Assembly: GCA_003169845.1 (NCBI GenBank) | Contig: PNAG01000009.1 | Span: 1 to 60,569, forward strand | Reading direction: 5' to 3' | From: Candidatus Dormiibacterota bacterium | Lineage (GTDB): Bacteria > Chloroflexota > Dormibacteria > Dormibacterales > Dormibacteraceae | Length of the DNA: 60,569 nucleotides | Shown here: one piece after another, positions 15,417-24,331 of the stretch | Position numbering within the stretch: the first letter of the stretch is position 1 | Layout of the letters: every line of letters starts with the position of its first letter | Notes under the pieces: model-generated | Database searches by the model: none | What the model saw: only the letters and a program-made list of their open reading frames with translations | Told to the model about the DNA's origin: nothing | Translations under genes and position numbers: made by a program

Positions 15417-17029
15417 CCGACACGCTTACTCAACCGATGACTCACGGGCTGTCACGCAACCGCGTGATCCTCGCGACCGCCGGCACGATGCTGGCGCTGC
15501 TGCTGGCCGCCCTCGACCAGACCATTGTGGGTACCGCGATCCCCCGGATCGTCGCCGACCTCAACGGGCTCGACCGCCTGGCCTGGGTGACCACGGCCTA
15601 CCTGGTGACGTCCACAACGATGACGCCGATCGCCGGCAAGCTCGGCGACCTGTTCGGCCGGAAGCCGTTCCTGCTCGCCGGGATGATCGGCTTCGTGGTC
15701 GCGTCCGCGTTCTGCGGGCTCGCCCAGGACATGACGCAGCTCATCGTCTTTCGCGGCATCCAGGGCATCTTCGGCGGCGTGCTGTTCGCGACCGTGTTCA
15801 GCGTCATCGGCGACCTGTTCGCTCCGGCCCAGAGGGCCCGCGCGCAGGGGCTGTTCGGCGCCGTCTTCGGCCTTGCCTCGATCGTCGGCCCCACCGCCGG
15901 TGGCTTCATCACCGACCACTGGAGCTGGCGCTGGGTGTTCGAGGTGAACATCCCCGTCGGAATCGTCGCAGTCGCCGTGGTGGTGGCCGGTCTCCCCTAC
16001 GTCAAGTCCAAAGCCTCGTGGCGTGACATCGACTTCTGGGGCGCTATCACCCTGTCCGCCGGAATCGTGCCGCTGCTGATCGCCCTGACCATTACGAACA
16101 CCAACGCGTGGACGTCATTCCCGGTCGTGAGCTTGCTGGCGCTTGCCGCTGTGATGCTGGCGGTCTTCGTCGTCGTCGAGTCGCGGGTCGCGCAGCCCAT
16201 CGTTCCCCTGCACCTGTTCAAGAACACGACCTTCACGGTCAGCATGGTGGTTGGGTTCCTGACGGCCTTCGGCATGTTCGGATCCATCCTGTTCACGCCG
16301 CTGGTCTTCCAGGGTGTGCTCGGGATCAGCGCCACCAACTCGGGCGCACTGATCACCCCGATGATGTTCGGCCTCATTGGCGCCAGCACCCTGACGGGCT
16401 TCCTGATGCGACGCATCACGTACTACCGCTTCCTGGGCACGCTGGGCGTGGCCGTGATGATCTTCGGCATGTGGCTGCTCTCGCAGATCACGCCTGCCTC
16501 GGCCCAGTGGCAGGTTGTCGCCGCCCTGATCGTGGTCGGTCTCGGCATCGGCACCACGTTCCCCCTGTACCTGACCGCCGTGCAGACGGCGCTTCCGCGC
16601 CAGTACCTGGGCGTCGCCTCGAGCCAGATCCAGTTCTGGCGGAACCTGGGCGGCACGGTGGGCAGCGCGATCCTCGGGGCGGTCCTCGCCAATCGCCTGC
16701 CTGACTATCTGAAGACGCGAGTCTCCAACCTCAACCTGCCCGCGCAGGTGGTCAGCAGCCTGCCCAAGGGAGGCAGCGCGAACTCGATTCTCGACCCCAC
16801 CCTGCTCGCCAAACTGCCCCCCGCGTTCGTGCACGCCATCCGGCTGGCCCTCTCGGACACCCTGCACGACATCTACGTCTTCGCCGGGGTGGTCCTGGTG
16901 ATCGCGCTGATCTCGACCGTGTTCATGAAAGAGGTGCCTCTGACCGGGGAGCGGGCCGAAAACGGCTTCGACGAGGCGCCGGTCATCGTGGACGAGCGAG
17001 AGCGAGAGACGGCCGGCGTCACCGCCTAG
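15413..17029 (+). CDS. MFS drug exporter, DHA2 family (14-helix EmrB/QacA type)
   Basis: A 538-residue polytopic transporter. ALDQTIVGTAIPRIVADL in helix 1, the loop GKLGDLFGRKPFL (motif A), FRGIQGIFGG (motif B region) and GPTAGGFITDHWSWRWVFEVNIPVG (motif C region, split here by reading) are classical DHA2 features; length and helix number fit 14 segments. It probably exports toxic organic compounds with proton exchange. Translational coupling to marR suggests substrate-inducible expression. Confidence 0.93.
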   Translation: MTDTLTQPMTHGLSRNRVILATAGTMLALLLAALDQTIVGTAIPRIVADLNGLDRLAWVTTAYLVTSTTMTPIAGKLGDLFGRKPFLLAGMIGFVVASAFCGLAQDMTQLIVFRGIQGIFGGVLFATVFSVIGDLFAPAQRARAQGLFGAVFGLASIVGPTAGGFITDHWSWRWVFEVNIPVGIVAVAVVVAGLPYVKSKASWRDIDFWGAITLSAGIVPLLIALTITNTNAWTSFPVVSLLALAAVMLAVFVVVESRVAQPIVPLHLFKNTTFTVSMVVGFLTAFGMFGSILFTPLVFQGVLGISATNSGALITPMMFGLIGASTLTGFLMRRITYYRFLGTLGVAVMIFGMWLLSQITPASAQWQVVAALIVVGLGIGTTFPLYLTAVQTALPRQYLGVASSQIQFWRNLGGTVGSAILGAVLANRLPDYLKTRVSNLNLPAQVVSSLPKGGSANSILDPTLLAKLPPAFVHAIRLALSDTLHDIYVFAGVVLVIALISTVFMKEVPLTGERAENGFDEAPVIVDERERETAGVTA

Positions 17030-17148
17030 CTTCGAAAGCCCTTCTCCAAACCCGCTTCAGGCGCATTACAATCGCCACCGCAACGCTGGAGGGGTAGACC
17101 GGCCTTTTCCGTCCGGGCCTCAAGCGAGAAACTAGGGGAGGCCAGACG

Positions 17149-17433
17149 GTGAGTTTCGTGGATCGGACCTTGACGTGTCGCGACTGCGGGCGGGAATTTC
17201 TGTTTACGGCTGGGGAGCAGGAGTTCTACCAGACGCGTGGGCTCCAGAACGAACCGCGGCGCTGTCCGGAATGCCGGGCGGCCCGCAGGACGTCGGAGGG
17301 CAACGGGCGATCGAGAGTCATGCATGACGTGATCTGCTCGAACTGCGGCAAGCAGACCCAGGTGCCGTTCGTGCCGACGGGCGCGAGGCCCGTCTATTGT
17401 CTTGATTGCTTTCAGACGGCGGGCCGCCGGTAA
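17149..17433 (+). CDS. Zinc-ribbon protein with two or three CxxC pairs
   Basis: A 94-residue cytoplasmic protein. Cysteine pairs occur at LTCRDCGREF, RRCPECRAARR, VICSNCGKQTQV and VYCLDCFQ, giving two zinc ribbons; the first half matches the zinc-ribbon proteins annotated as probable zinc-binding domain, the second a CxxC ribbon. GTG 17149 follows AGGGGAGG with ideal spacing. Such proteins are common in Chloroflexota and related groups and may bind nucleic acid; the function is unknown. A strong terminator follows at 17455. A TACAAT box at 17067-17072 may be its -10. Confidence 0.85.
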   Translation: MSFVDRTLTCRDCGREFLFTAGEQEFYQTRGLQNEPRRCPECRAARRTSEGNGRSRVMHDVICSNCGKQTQVPFVPTGARPVYCLDCFQTAGRR

Positions 17434-17454
17434 GGGCCCAGCCGTCGGGAAGGA

Positions 17455-17490
17455 AGAGAGGGAGCCGCGATGGGCTCCCTCTCTTTTTTT
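17455..17490 (+). terminator. Rho-independent terminator
   Basis: Twelve-base perfect arms AGAGAGGGAGCC (17455-17466) and GGCTCCCTCTCT (17473-17484), six-base loop, then seven T. It ends the zinc-ribbon gene just before the convergent cyclase gene stops at 17489. Confidence 0.93.
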
Positions 17491-18277
17491 AGGCCAGGGC
17501 GATCGGGCGGACGGGGGAGCCTGTCGCGCCGCGCATCTTCAGAGGCAGGCAGACGAATCCGAACTCGTGCACACCGGCCGCCGCGAGCTCTTCGAGGTTC
17601 AGGTTCTCGATGATCGGGATGCCGGCGCGGACGAGCAGCAGGATGTGACCCGGCAGCGTGACTCCGAGCTCAGGGTCGGTGGGACCGATCACGTCCCACG
17701 CCATGTTGTCGGCGCCGACCGCCCTCACCTTCTTGTCGATGAGCCAGCTCGAGCCGGCTGAGCTGACCCCAGCCCCGCGCAGGTATTCGGCCGGCTCGGA
17801 CCACAGCGCTCCGTAGCCGGTGCGCACCAGCACGACGTCGCCCTCCCGGATCTCAACGCGCGCGGCCTTCGCGGCTCGTTCCAGCTCCTCGACCGTGATC
17901 GAGTGCTCGGGCGCGAGACGCTTCGGTCCCGCCACGTCGAGCAGCACTCCGCGAGATACGAGAGGCGCCATCGTGTCGATGCCGAGGATCCGGAATCCCG
18001 CCGAGGTCTGGATTCCGCTGTCGACGTGCACGCCGCCGTGCAGCAGCAGGTTCTCCGCCTGGTGAGCGAGCGCGTCGATGTGAGTGCCCGAGTGCTCGGG
18101 CATGACGACGACGCCGGACGCGCTGGTGCGCGCCTCTCCCGCGCCACGCGCGTGGTGGCGATGCAGGAAGTAGTTGAAGCCGGGAAGGTGGGCCGGATGC
18201 GACGGAGCGCCGGCGTAGCGAAGCTGCTCGAGGTCGAAGATGCGGGCGGAGGCTAGAGTTTCGAGGAGGTCCGCCAC
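17489..18277 (-). CDS. Cyclase family protein (kynurenine formamidase-like hydrolase)
   Basis: A 262-residue protein of the Cyclase/KynB fold. The metal-binding motif is EHSGTHIDALAHQ, with further family segments GVLLDVAG, VLVRTGYG and ENLNLEELAA near the end. Known members hydrolyse N-formylkynurenine or other amides, or act in polyketide ring closure. GTG 18277 shares one base with the TAG of the IF-1-like gene, so the two are coupled; the longer open frame upstream overlaps that gene and is not coding. The substrate is not evident. Confidence 0.88.
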   Translation of the reverse strand: MADLLETLASARIFDLEQLRYAGAPSHPAHLPGFNYFLHRHHARGAGEARTSASGVVVMPEHSGTHIDALAHQAENLLLHGGVHVDSGIQTSAGFRILGIDTMAPLVSRGVLLDVAGPKRLAPEHSITVEELERAAKAARVEIREGDVVLVRTGYGALWSEPAEYLRGAGVSSAGSSWLIDKKVRAVGADNMAWDVIGPTDPELGVTLPGHILLLVRAGIPIIENLNLEELAAAGVHEFGFVCLPLKMRGATGSPVRPIALA

Positions 18278-18573
18278 TACTCGCGGTAGCGATAGACGAT
18301 GCGGCCGCGCGTCAGGTCGTAAGGCGACAGCTCGACGCGGATGCGGTCGCCCGGCGTGATCCTGATGAAGTAGCGGCGCATGCGGCCGGCCGCATAGGCG
18401 ATCAGCTTGTGACCACCCTCGAGCTCGACCTCGAACATGGCGTTGGGCAGCGCCTGCGCGACGACCGCGTCCATGACGACCGCCGGCTCCTTCTGTCCAC
18501 CGTCGTCCTTCTCCGGCTTGCTCGCCTTCGGTGGACGCCGCGGACCCCGCCTCTGACTCTTGAACTTCCCCAA
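18277..18573 (-). CDS. infA: Translation initiation factor IF-1 with N-terminal extension
   Basis: A 98-residue OB-fold protein. [36 protein letters not shown] and [12 protein letters not shown] are the conserved IF-1 core (about residues 32-98). Two things are unusual: a basic, Lys/Arg/Pro-rich extension of about 30 residues before the core, and a changed central stretch ([10 protein letters not shown] where most IF-1 have AHISGKMRMH). It is not in a ribosomal protein operon but coupled to a cyclase gene. It may be the main IF-1 or a second copy; the window cannot show which. Confidence 0.88.
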   Translation of the reverse strand: MGKFKSQRRGPRRPPKASKPEKDDGGQKEPAVVMDAVVAQALPNAMFEVELEGGHKLIAYAAGRMRRYFIRITPGDRIRVELSPYDLTRGRIVYRYRE

Positions 18574-18585
18574 GACTCGTGCAGT

Positions 18586-19500
18586 CTACTTGGAGGCGGG
18601 AACCGACTTCAGTCGCGCCTCGATCGCCGACACCACCTCGGGGCGCACGAGGTCGACGGCGGCAAAGCGATGCAGCGCCTCCACCCAGCGCCCGTTTTTT
18701 CGCACGGCCTCGGCGATCAGAGCGCATCCGCCATCGAGGTCGCCGGCGCCCGCCATCGTGACGCCGGCCATGAACCGAAGCTCGACCATCTCCGGCGCGA
18801 TTGCGAGCGCCTCCTGGAGCTTGGCGATCGCGCCACCGATGTCGCCCTTCTCCTCCAGGACGTCCGCATCGCCCGCCGTCATATAGGCGCGCTTGATGCG
18901 GAGGAGGCGCCGAAGTTCCGGCAGCGGTTCGGCCGCGTCCTCGACGCGAAGGTCGATGATGCGATCGTCCCAGGGGCGCCCGGTCCCCGCCGCGGCCACC
19001 ACCAGCATCGCCGCCGACTGCTTTCCCCGGATGTCACCACCTTCGGCCTCGGCGGCTTCGAGCGCCGCCATCATCCGCTCCGCGAGCGGAGCGTCGGTCG
19101 AGGTGAAGGCCTCGGCCATGGCGTCCCAGACGGTGTCTTTCTCCATGAGGTTGGCCTGGCAGCTGAAACCGTCGCCGAGGACGTGGCCGGCAGCAGGAAT
19201 GCACTTCGCGCCGGTGTGGGCGGCGACGTTGCCCGATGCATCCACGATGGCGCACTGGCGAACCTCGGCTCGCGAATCTCCCGCCGTGAGTGCCTTGAGC
19301 GCCTGTTCGGCCGAGTAGCCGGCCTGGAGCAGCTCCAGGCCCAGCGGGCCGTAGCTCAGGTTGACGTGCGATTGCGTCGCCACCGCGCCCACGCCCGCAA
19401 GCGCCCACGGCACGGCCGGGCTCACCTGGAAGTAGTGCGATTGCACCGCGACGCCGAACTCGCCGGTCTTCTTGTCACGCGCGACGATCGAGTAGGTCAT
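18586..19500 (-). CDS. DUF1028 protein with C-terminal TPR-like region
   Basis: A 304-residue protein. The N-terminal two thirds (MTYSIVARDKKTGEFGVAVQS, AVATQSHVNLSYGPLGLELL, NLMEKDTVWDAM) are a DUF1028 domain, a fold related to Ntn hydrolases whose activity is poorly known. The C-terminal 90 residues (EKGDIGGAIAKLQEALAIAPEMVELRF) look like TPR helices. It ends 12 bases before the IF-1 gene and may be co-transcribed with it. The start is only 24 bases from the divergent deazaflavin enzyme gene. Confidence 0.9.
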   Translation of the reverse strand: MTYSIVARDKKTGEFGVAVQSHYFQVSPAVPWALAGVGAVATQSHVNLSYGPLGLELLQAGYSAEQALKALTAGDSRAEVRQCAIVDASGNVAAHTGAKCIPAAGHVLGDGFSCQANLMEKDTVWDAMAEAFTSTDAPLAERMMAALEAAEAEGGDIRGKQSAAMLVVAAAGTGRPWDDRIIDLRVEDAAEPLPELRRLLRIKRAYMTAGDADVLEEKGDIGGAIAKLQEALAIAPEMVELRFMAGVTMAGAGDLDGGCALIAEAVRKNGRWVEALHRFAAVDLVRPEVVSAIEARLKSVPASK

Positions 19501-19524
19501 GACTCTCGGTATGGTAGTGCGGCG

Positions 19525-19971
19525 ATGGCCTACTACCTCAAACCGGACTGGTTCAACAATCACGTCTTCAACCCGGCCATCGCGCTCATGACCCGGGCGG
19601 GGATCAGCATCTGGGGTTCGAGAATCCTGCGGGTGCGCGGCCGCAAATCGGGCGAATTGCGAAGCAATCCAGTCAACCTGCTGACCCACGAAGGCAAGCA
19701 ATATCTCGTTTCTCCGCGAGGGCATACGCAATGGGTCCGCAACATACGGGTATCTGGCGGCGGTGAGCTGGTCCTCGGCAACAGGGTGCAGCCCGTCAGA
19801 GCGGTAGAGGTTCCTGACGCTGAAAAGGCGCCGATCGTGCGCGCTTACTTGAAACGGTTCAGCTTTGAGGTCGGAATGTTTTTCAAGGGTGTGAAGGCGG
19901 ACTCGCCAGAGGATGACCTGACGCGCATCGCCCCTGACCACCCGGTCTTCAGGATCGAGCCGGCGACCTAA
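19525..19971 (+). CDS. F420-dependent nitroreductase-like protein (Ddn family)
   Basis: A 148-residue split-barrel protein of the deazaflavin-dependent nitroreductase family: LRVRGRKSGELRSNPVNLL, EGKQYLVSPRGHTQWVRNI and SPEDDLTRIAPDHPVFRI match the usual order. Family members bind coenzyme F420 and reduce quinones or nitro compounds; the presence of one implies F420 use by the host. It overlaps the convergent acyltransferase stop by four bases. Confidence 0.9.
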   Translation: MAYYLKPDWFNNHVFNPAIALMTRAGISIWGSRILRVRGRKSGELRSNPVNLLTHEGKQYLVSPRGHTQWVRNIRVSGGGELVLGNRVQPVRAVEVPDAEKAPIVRAYLKRFSFEVGMFFKGVKADSPEDDLTRIAPDHPVFRIEPAT

Positions 19972-20849
19972 TCCTCATAGCGAAGCACGCGCGGTTTCGA
20001 CGCATTCCATCGCTCGATCCAGGAGCCCTGGATCTCCGGCTGGCGTGGCTCCTTGGCGAGTGCGCGAACGGCCTTCTCGACCCTCACGGTGAACTCGCGC
20101 GAACCCTCCTTGGGCTCGAGCGACATCGGTTTGCCGATGCGCACCCTGACCGGACCCGGGAGCGGGAGCTTCTGGCCTTTCGGCATGATCTGGTAGCCGC
20201 CCCGGATGTGCATCGGCACGACCGGGGTGCCGGTCTCTCTCGCGAGATGTCCGACGCCCGGCTTGAACTCGTGGATCCGCCCGTCGGGCGACCGGCTGCC
20301 CTCCGGAAACAGGACCAGGTTCCAGCCTGACTTGAGCAGCTGGCTGGAGCTGTGCAGCTGGGCCTGCGCGCCGCCCGTCCGCGAGAACGGGAACGTGTTC
20401 AGAAAGAGGCTGACGATGTTTCCGAGCAGGGGGCGCTTGAACCAGTAGTCGGCGGCGGCCGCCACCACCGTGCGATCGCGCGCCCGATCAGTCAGGGCGT
20501 GAAGGATCAGTGAGGTGTCGGCGTGGCTCGAGTGGTTGGCGGCGAAGATCACCGGTCGCTCGAGCTCCCGCACCCACTCCCGCCCCTCGACCCTGGGATG
20601 GGCCATCGCCTCGGTGAAGGGCAGCAGCAGGCCACGCTGGATCAGGTAGCGGATCGACCGCACCGGCTCCTGGCGGGCCCAGCCGAGGTCGCTCGCGGGC
20701 GCGGGAACCACCGCTCCTTGCTCGGGCCAGGTGTGAGGACGGGGCGTGTCCCAGTGCCACGCGCGGCGCACCCGCGTCACGTCGTTCGTGATGCGGCCCA
20801 CGGTGCGGACCAACCCACTCAGGCCACCCTCGCCCGAGTACCAGGTCAC
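19968..20849 (-). CDS. 1-acyl-sn-glycerol-3-phosphate acyltransferase (PlsC family)
   Basis: A 293-residue acyltransferase. NHSSHADTS is the catalytic NHx4D motif (about residue 105), FPEGSRSPDGR the phosphate-binding motif, and VVPMHIRGGY motif IV. It transfers an acyl group to lysophosphatidic acid or a related acceptor at the inner membrane face. The N-terminal 75 residues are a polar extension. GTG 20849 overlaps the stop of the lipoprotein gene (GTGA). It is the last gene of a minus-strand run including LarA-like, alcohol dehydrogenase and fatty acyl reductase genes, which points to lipid modification. Confidence 0.9.
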   Translation of the reverse strand: MTWYSGEGGLSGLVRTVGRITNDVTRVRRAWHWDTPRPHTWPEQGAVVPAPASDLGWARQEPVRSIRYLIQRGLLLPFTEAMAHPRVEGREWVRELERPVIFAANHSSHADTSLILHALTDRARDRTVVAAAADYWFKRPLLGNIVSLFLNTFPFSRTGGAQAQLHSSSQLLKSGWNLVLFPEGSRSPDGRIHEFKPGVGHLARETGTPVVPMHIRGGYQIMPKGQKLPLPGPVRVRIGKPMSLEPKEGSREFTVRVEKAVRALAKEPRQPEIQGSWIERWNASKPRVLRYED

Positions 20850-21490
20850 CGGCTCATCCTCTGGTTGACGCTCCTGGCCGCGCCTTGCGCGTCCGCGGAC
20901 GAGAGGTCGTAGGCGATGAAAAACGAATCGACGACCTTGTTCTGCCAGAACGCGAAGTAGTAAGACGTGCCCGCCACGGAGCCGGTGCCGATCACCGATT
21001 GCGGTCCGAGTCCGGTGTTCGCCCCGGTCATCACGCCGCCACCCACCAGCCTTATGAAAGTGATGTCCCTTGGGCCGAACCCGAGCAAGGTTGAACCGGC
21101 TTGATAGGTCCGAGCCGCGATCGCCGGGTTTTTGAACTTGACGACCAACCCGGCCATCAGGCCGCCCGACGGGGCGCCCGCGCCGGCTGTCGAGAGTGCG
21201 TCGCAGTCAGCAGAGGTCCGGCCGTAGGCGGCCAGGTACGCCTCGGTGGCGCCCTGCGTCTTCCACTGCTCCCATTCGGTCGCGTTTTGGTTGTACCCGA
21301 TCGGGTTGTTCGTTTGCTCCTCACGCAGCACCGTCTGCACGGAGCCGCTGCCGTCGCACCTCTGCAGTCCCGACACGTCGCCCGGCTGCAGGGCAATGCT
21401 CTGGGCACTGGCGGGCTTCGGATGCGCCGCCACGGGCTGGCACGCCGCGACGGTCAGCATGAGCACCAGACCCGCGAGGAGGCGTGCCAT
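20846..21490 (-). CDS. Putative lipoprotein, function unknown
   Basis: A 214-residue secreted protein. The signal MARLLAGLVLMLTVAAC ends in a lipobox Cys17. The mature protein has two further cysteines (GLQRCDGSGS and SADCDALS) and a C-terminal beta-rich region (GTSYYFAFWQNKVVDSFFIAYDL) that may be a ligand-binding module like those in mycobacterial sensor or PknH-type extracellular domains; this is only a resemblance. Coupled by GTGA to the acyltransferase gene. Confidence 0.75.
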   Translation of the reverse strand: MARLLAGLVLMLTVAACQPVAAHPKPASAQSIALQPGDVSGLQRCDGSGSVQTVLREEQTNNPIGYNQNATEWEQWKTQGATEAYLAAYGRTSADCDALSTAGAGAPSGGLMAGLVVKFKNPAIAARTYQAGSTLLGFGPRDITFIRLVGGGVMTGANTGLGPQSVIGTGSVAGTSYYFAFWQNKVVDSFFIAYDLSSADAQGAARSVNQRMSR

Positions 21491-21517
21491 CTGCTTACTG
21501 AAACGCGCGCCTCCTAA

Positions 21518-23095
21518 TCATTCGACGTCGGCCAGCATGATCGGCGGCATGCGCATATGCGTGACGCTCGGGTAACGCCCCACGGTCTGCTCCGCCATCT
21601 CGAAGGCGTCCTCCAGCGTGGTCGCGGCCTTGAACCCGAGGTGGTGCACAACCTCCCGATCCCCGCCCACGATGATGATGTCTCCGGCATGGTCGATACC
21701 GTGCGCTGCCCAGATCCACGCATAGTGCGGGTGAATTCCGTGGTACGCGTGCGACTTGCGGTACAGCTGCCGGAACCATGGGTCTTCGGCAAACCGCTGC
21801 TCGTATTTCTTCTCGATCTCGATCGGATCGCGAGTGTCTGAGAGCACCTCGTCGTAGTAGTCGATGTAGCTCGGGTGCTGCACGGCGTCGAACTCGCAAC
21901 GGCAAGGATGCGTGAGGATCAGCACGCCGCCCTTCCTCAACACCGGCTTGTTGCGGTAGAAGTTGAACATGTAGCCGACGCCCATGCAGATCACGAGGAT
22001 GGGATTCATCGGCGAGTTGACGTTGTACGGCCCGAGATACGGAACCCCCATCGTGACGATGTCCGTCTGGCCTTCGACACGCACGCTGAGCTGGTTGCGC
22101 ACCGCCTCCATGGTCTTGTCGTGCACCGCATCGACCTGGCCCGCCTGCACGCTCGTCATCCCGTACGGCGCGCGCATCGCGTGAAACACGCTGCGCTTGA
22201 ACGCGGGCGGCGCCAGGTCCGTCATCTGCTTCATGGCGAGAAACATGGCCTGATCACGAGCCGACCAATCCGTCTCGCGCTTCTGCATGAAGTTCGCGAT
22301 GGCCGGAAACGCGTGGTTGTTTACCGTCGTCTCGATGTGGAACACGCGAACCGTGTCCTCGATCAGCTGCCCCTGCCGGATGCACGAATGGTGCAGGGCC
22401 GAGTCGGGCGGGTTCATGTAGGAGCGTGACGCAAGAAGCGTCTTGGCGTTGTGGTGAGCGCGGATTCCGCGATACGACGCGAGGCCCGTCGACATCGATT
22501 TGTGGCCGCCGTCCATCGGGACCAGGGTCAGGTTGACGTACACGACCAGGTCAGATTCGGCCGCACGCCTGTGCAGCGTGACCTCCTCCCCCTCCGCCGT
22601 CTTGCCGACGTAGACGTTCAGCTCGGGGTCTTCCCCGTCGTGCTGGTAGAGGCGGTCCGGCCAGAACGTGCTGAAGATGCGCTCGCCGACGATGTGCCGG
22701 ATCTCGTCCTCGGTCATGCGCCGGTGCAGGCCGAGCGCGGCGATCAGGTGGATGTCCTCGACGCCCGCCTCAGCCGCCATGTCGATGACCTCTTCCATGA
22801 CGAGCTGGCGCACGTCCGGCGCGGCCATCGGGGGCAGCGGAAGGGAGAGGTCGTCGAACGCGATCGTCAGCTTCATCCCCCGCCGCAGCAGCGACTTCAG
22901 GGGGTCGTCTTCGAGCGGCTTGGCGAGAGCTCGCTTGATCGCGCGCTCGGGGTGCGCGATCGGTTCGAGCGGGTCCGGCGGATAGACGATGCGCGCGCCC
23001 AGCGGGAGCTTCTCGAGCCGCACGCCCTCGCCGAAGTGGAAAAGCACGGGCGGAGTGTTGCGGTCGACTTCGATTACGGCTCCGGGTCTCGGCAC
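21518..23095 (-). CDS. LarA-like protein (nickel-pincer racemase family)
   Basis: A 525-residue member of the LarA/DUF2088 family. LTIAFDDLSLPLPP, IHLIAALGLHRRMTEDEI and DGGHKSMSTGLASYRG match the cofactor- and metal-binding regions of lactate racemase, including a lysine in GGHKS at the place where LarA attaches the nickel pincer nucleotide. It is about 100 residues longer than LarA, so a different hydroxy acid is likely. No larB, larC or larE is in the window. GTG 23095 shares one base with the stop of the upstream dehydrogenase gene (TAGTG); the pair may racemise and oxidise one hydroxy acid. Confidence 0.85.
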   Translation of the reverse strand: MPRPGAVIEVDRNTPPVLFHFGEGVRLEKLPLGARIVYPPDPLEPIAHPERAIKRALAKPLEDDPLKSLLRRGMKLTIAFDDLSLPLPPMAAPDVRQLVMEEVIDMAAEAGVEDIHLIAALGLHRRMTEDEIRHIVGERIFSTFWPDRLYQHDGEDPELNVYVGKTAEGEEVTLHRRAAESDLVVYVNLTLVPMDGGHKSMSTGLASYRGIRAHHNAKTLLASRSYMNPPDSALHHSCIRQGQLIEDTVRVFHIETTVNNHAFPAIANFMQKRETDWSARDQAMFLAMKQMTDLAPPAFKRSVFHAMRAPYGMTSVQAGQVDAVHDKTMEAVRNQLSVRVEGQTDIVTMGVPYLGPYNVNSPMNPILVICMGVGYMFNFYRNKPVLRKGGVLILTHPCRCEFDAVQHPSYIDYYDEVLSDTRDPIEIEKKYEQRFAEDPWFRQLYRKSHAYHGIHPHYAWIWAAHGIDHAGDIIIVGGDREVVHHLGFKAATTLEDAFEMAEQTVGRYPSVTHMRMPPIMLADVE

Positions 23096-24276
23096 TAGAT
23101 TTTCAATCCTCGCAGATCGAATGCGACCTTCACGGCGCCCAGCTTCCCTGCGCTCATCGCGTACGCGATCGCATCCCTGTATTCACCAAGCCCGAACAGA
23201 GGTCCGGTCAACTTCTCGAGGTGCAGCTCCGGCGCCGCCTCGAGGGCCAGCTGGAAGGTGCGCTTTCCCTTCTTCTTCGGCTCCGCGCCATACGCGTACG
23301 CGCCCATCACGGTCAGCTCCCTCTGCCAGATCGGCGCCCAGTCGACCTTCTCCTCGCCCGGCATTCCGACCGCCACCACCGTGCCGCCCTCACGCGTGAA
23401 CCTGACCGCGTCGTTGAGGCTGTCGGCCCGGCCCACGCACTCGAAGGTGACGTCGGCGCCACCAAGCAGCAGTGAGCGGTTCATGCCGTCGAGCCGGCGG
23501 GCGCCGGTGGCGAAACGGATGCGCTGGAAGACCTCCGACGGCGTGATGACCTGGTCCGCGCCCAGCTTGATTGCCAGGTCGCGCTGGGTCGGGTGCTTGG
23601 CGACCGCGATCAGGCGTTTCGGTGGGGTGAACAGCTTGATCGCCGCGACCGTGAGCAGCCCGATCGTGCCGGCGCCCAGCACCACGACGGTGTCGTCCTT
23701 GCCGGCGCCTCCGCGCAGCGCCGCGTGCACGCAGCACGCGAACGGCTCGATCAGGACCGCCGCCTCGTCGGTCAGGCTCTCGGGCACCGCGTGCAGCTGG
23801 CTCGGATGCGCCACCAGCACCTCGCCCCAGCCCCCACCCGTGTCCGCGCAGTAGCCGGTCTGAAGCCCGACCTCGATGGGGCCCTCGGTCACGTTGTAGC
23901 AGAGGCCCGGCCGGCCCTCGGCGCAGCGCGGGCACGGCGGCTCGATCCCACGCACCACGCACCCGAGCGCCGGCTCGATGACGACCCGCGACCCGTCCTC
24001 CAGGGTACCGACGACCTCGTGGCCGGGCACGAACGGATAGCTCGTCAGCGAGTCGAGATAGAGGGACGCGTGGCCGCCGATGGCGGCGAGGTCAGATCCG
24101 CAGATCCCGCTCAGCGTCGGCATCACGCGAACCCAGTTGCTTGCCGGGAGCTCGGGCTCGGCCACGTCGCCGAGGTGGAGCATCGACAGGGCACTGGTGG
24201 CGACGTCGGGGCGGCCGCCGGCGGCGCGCACGATCGCGTAGGACGGGATCGAGCGGACGTACTGGAGCGCTAACAA
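23095..24276 (-). CDS. Zinc-dependent alcohol dehydrogenase (MDR family)
   Basis: A 393-residue medium-chain dehydrogenase. Catalytic zinc ligands lie in SGICGSDLAA and FVPGHEVVG, and a cysteine group (CVVRGIEPPCPRCAEGRPGLC) takes the place of the structural zinc lobe. The nucleotide-binding VVVLGAGTIGLLTVAA is near residue 200. The TTG start at 24276 lacks a good ribosome binding site. It is coupled to the LarA-like gene and lies 55 bases after the fatty acyl reductase gene, so hydroxy-acid or fatty-alcohol oxidation are both possible. Confidence 0.9.
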   Translation of the reverse strand: MLALQYVRSIPSYAIVRAAGGRPDVATSALSMLHLGDVAEPELPASNWVRVMPTLSGICGSDLAAIGGHASLYLDSLTSYPFVPGHEVVGTLEDGSRVVIEPALGCVVRGIEPPCPRCAEGRPGLCYNVTEGPIEVGLQTGYCADTGGGWGEVLVAHPSQLHAVPESLTDEAAVLIEPFACCVHAALRGGAGKDDTVVVLGAGTIGLLTVAAIKLFTPPKRLIAVAKHPTQRDLAIKLGADQVITPSEVFQRIRFATGARRLDGMNRSLLLGGADVTFECVGRADSLNDAVRFTREGGTVVAVGMPGEEKVDWAPIWQRELTVMGAYAYGAEPKKKGKRTFQLALEAAPELHLEKLTGPLFGLGEYRDAIAYAMSAGKLGAVKVAFDLRGLKI

Positions 24277-24298
24277 GAGCTTAAGCCCCTCACCCCGA

Positions 24299-24321
24299 CC
24301 CTCTCCCCGACGGGGAGAGGG
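24299..24321. repeat. REP-like inverted repeat, copy 3
   Basis: Perfect 10-bp arms CCCTCTCCCC and GGGGAGAGGG with loop GAC, between two minus-strand genes. Same core as the copies at 4217 and 9396. Confidence 0.8.
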
Positions 24322-24331
24322 GGATCTTTCC

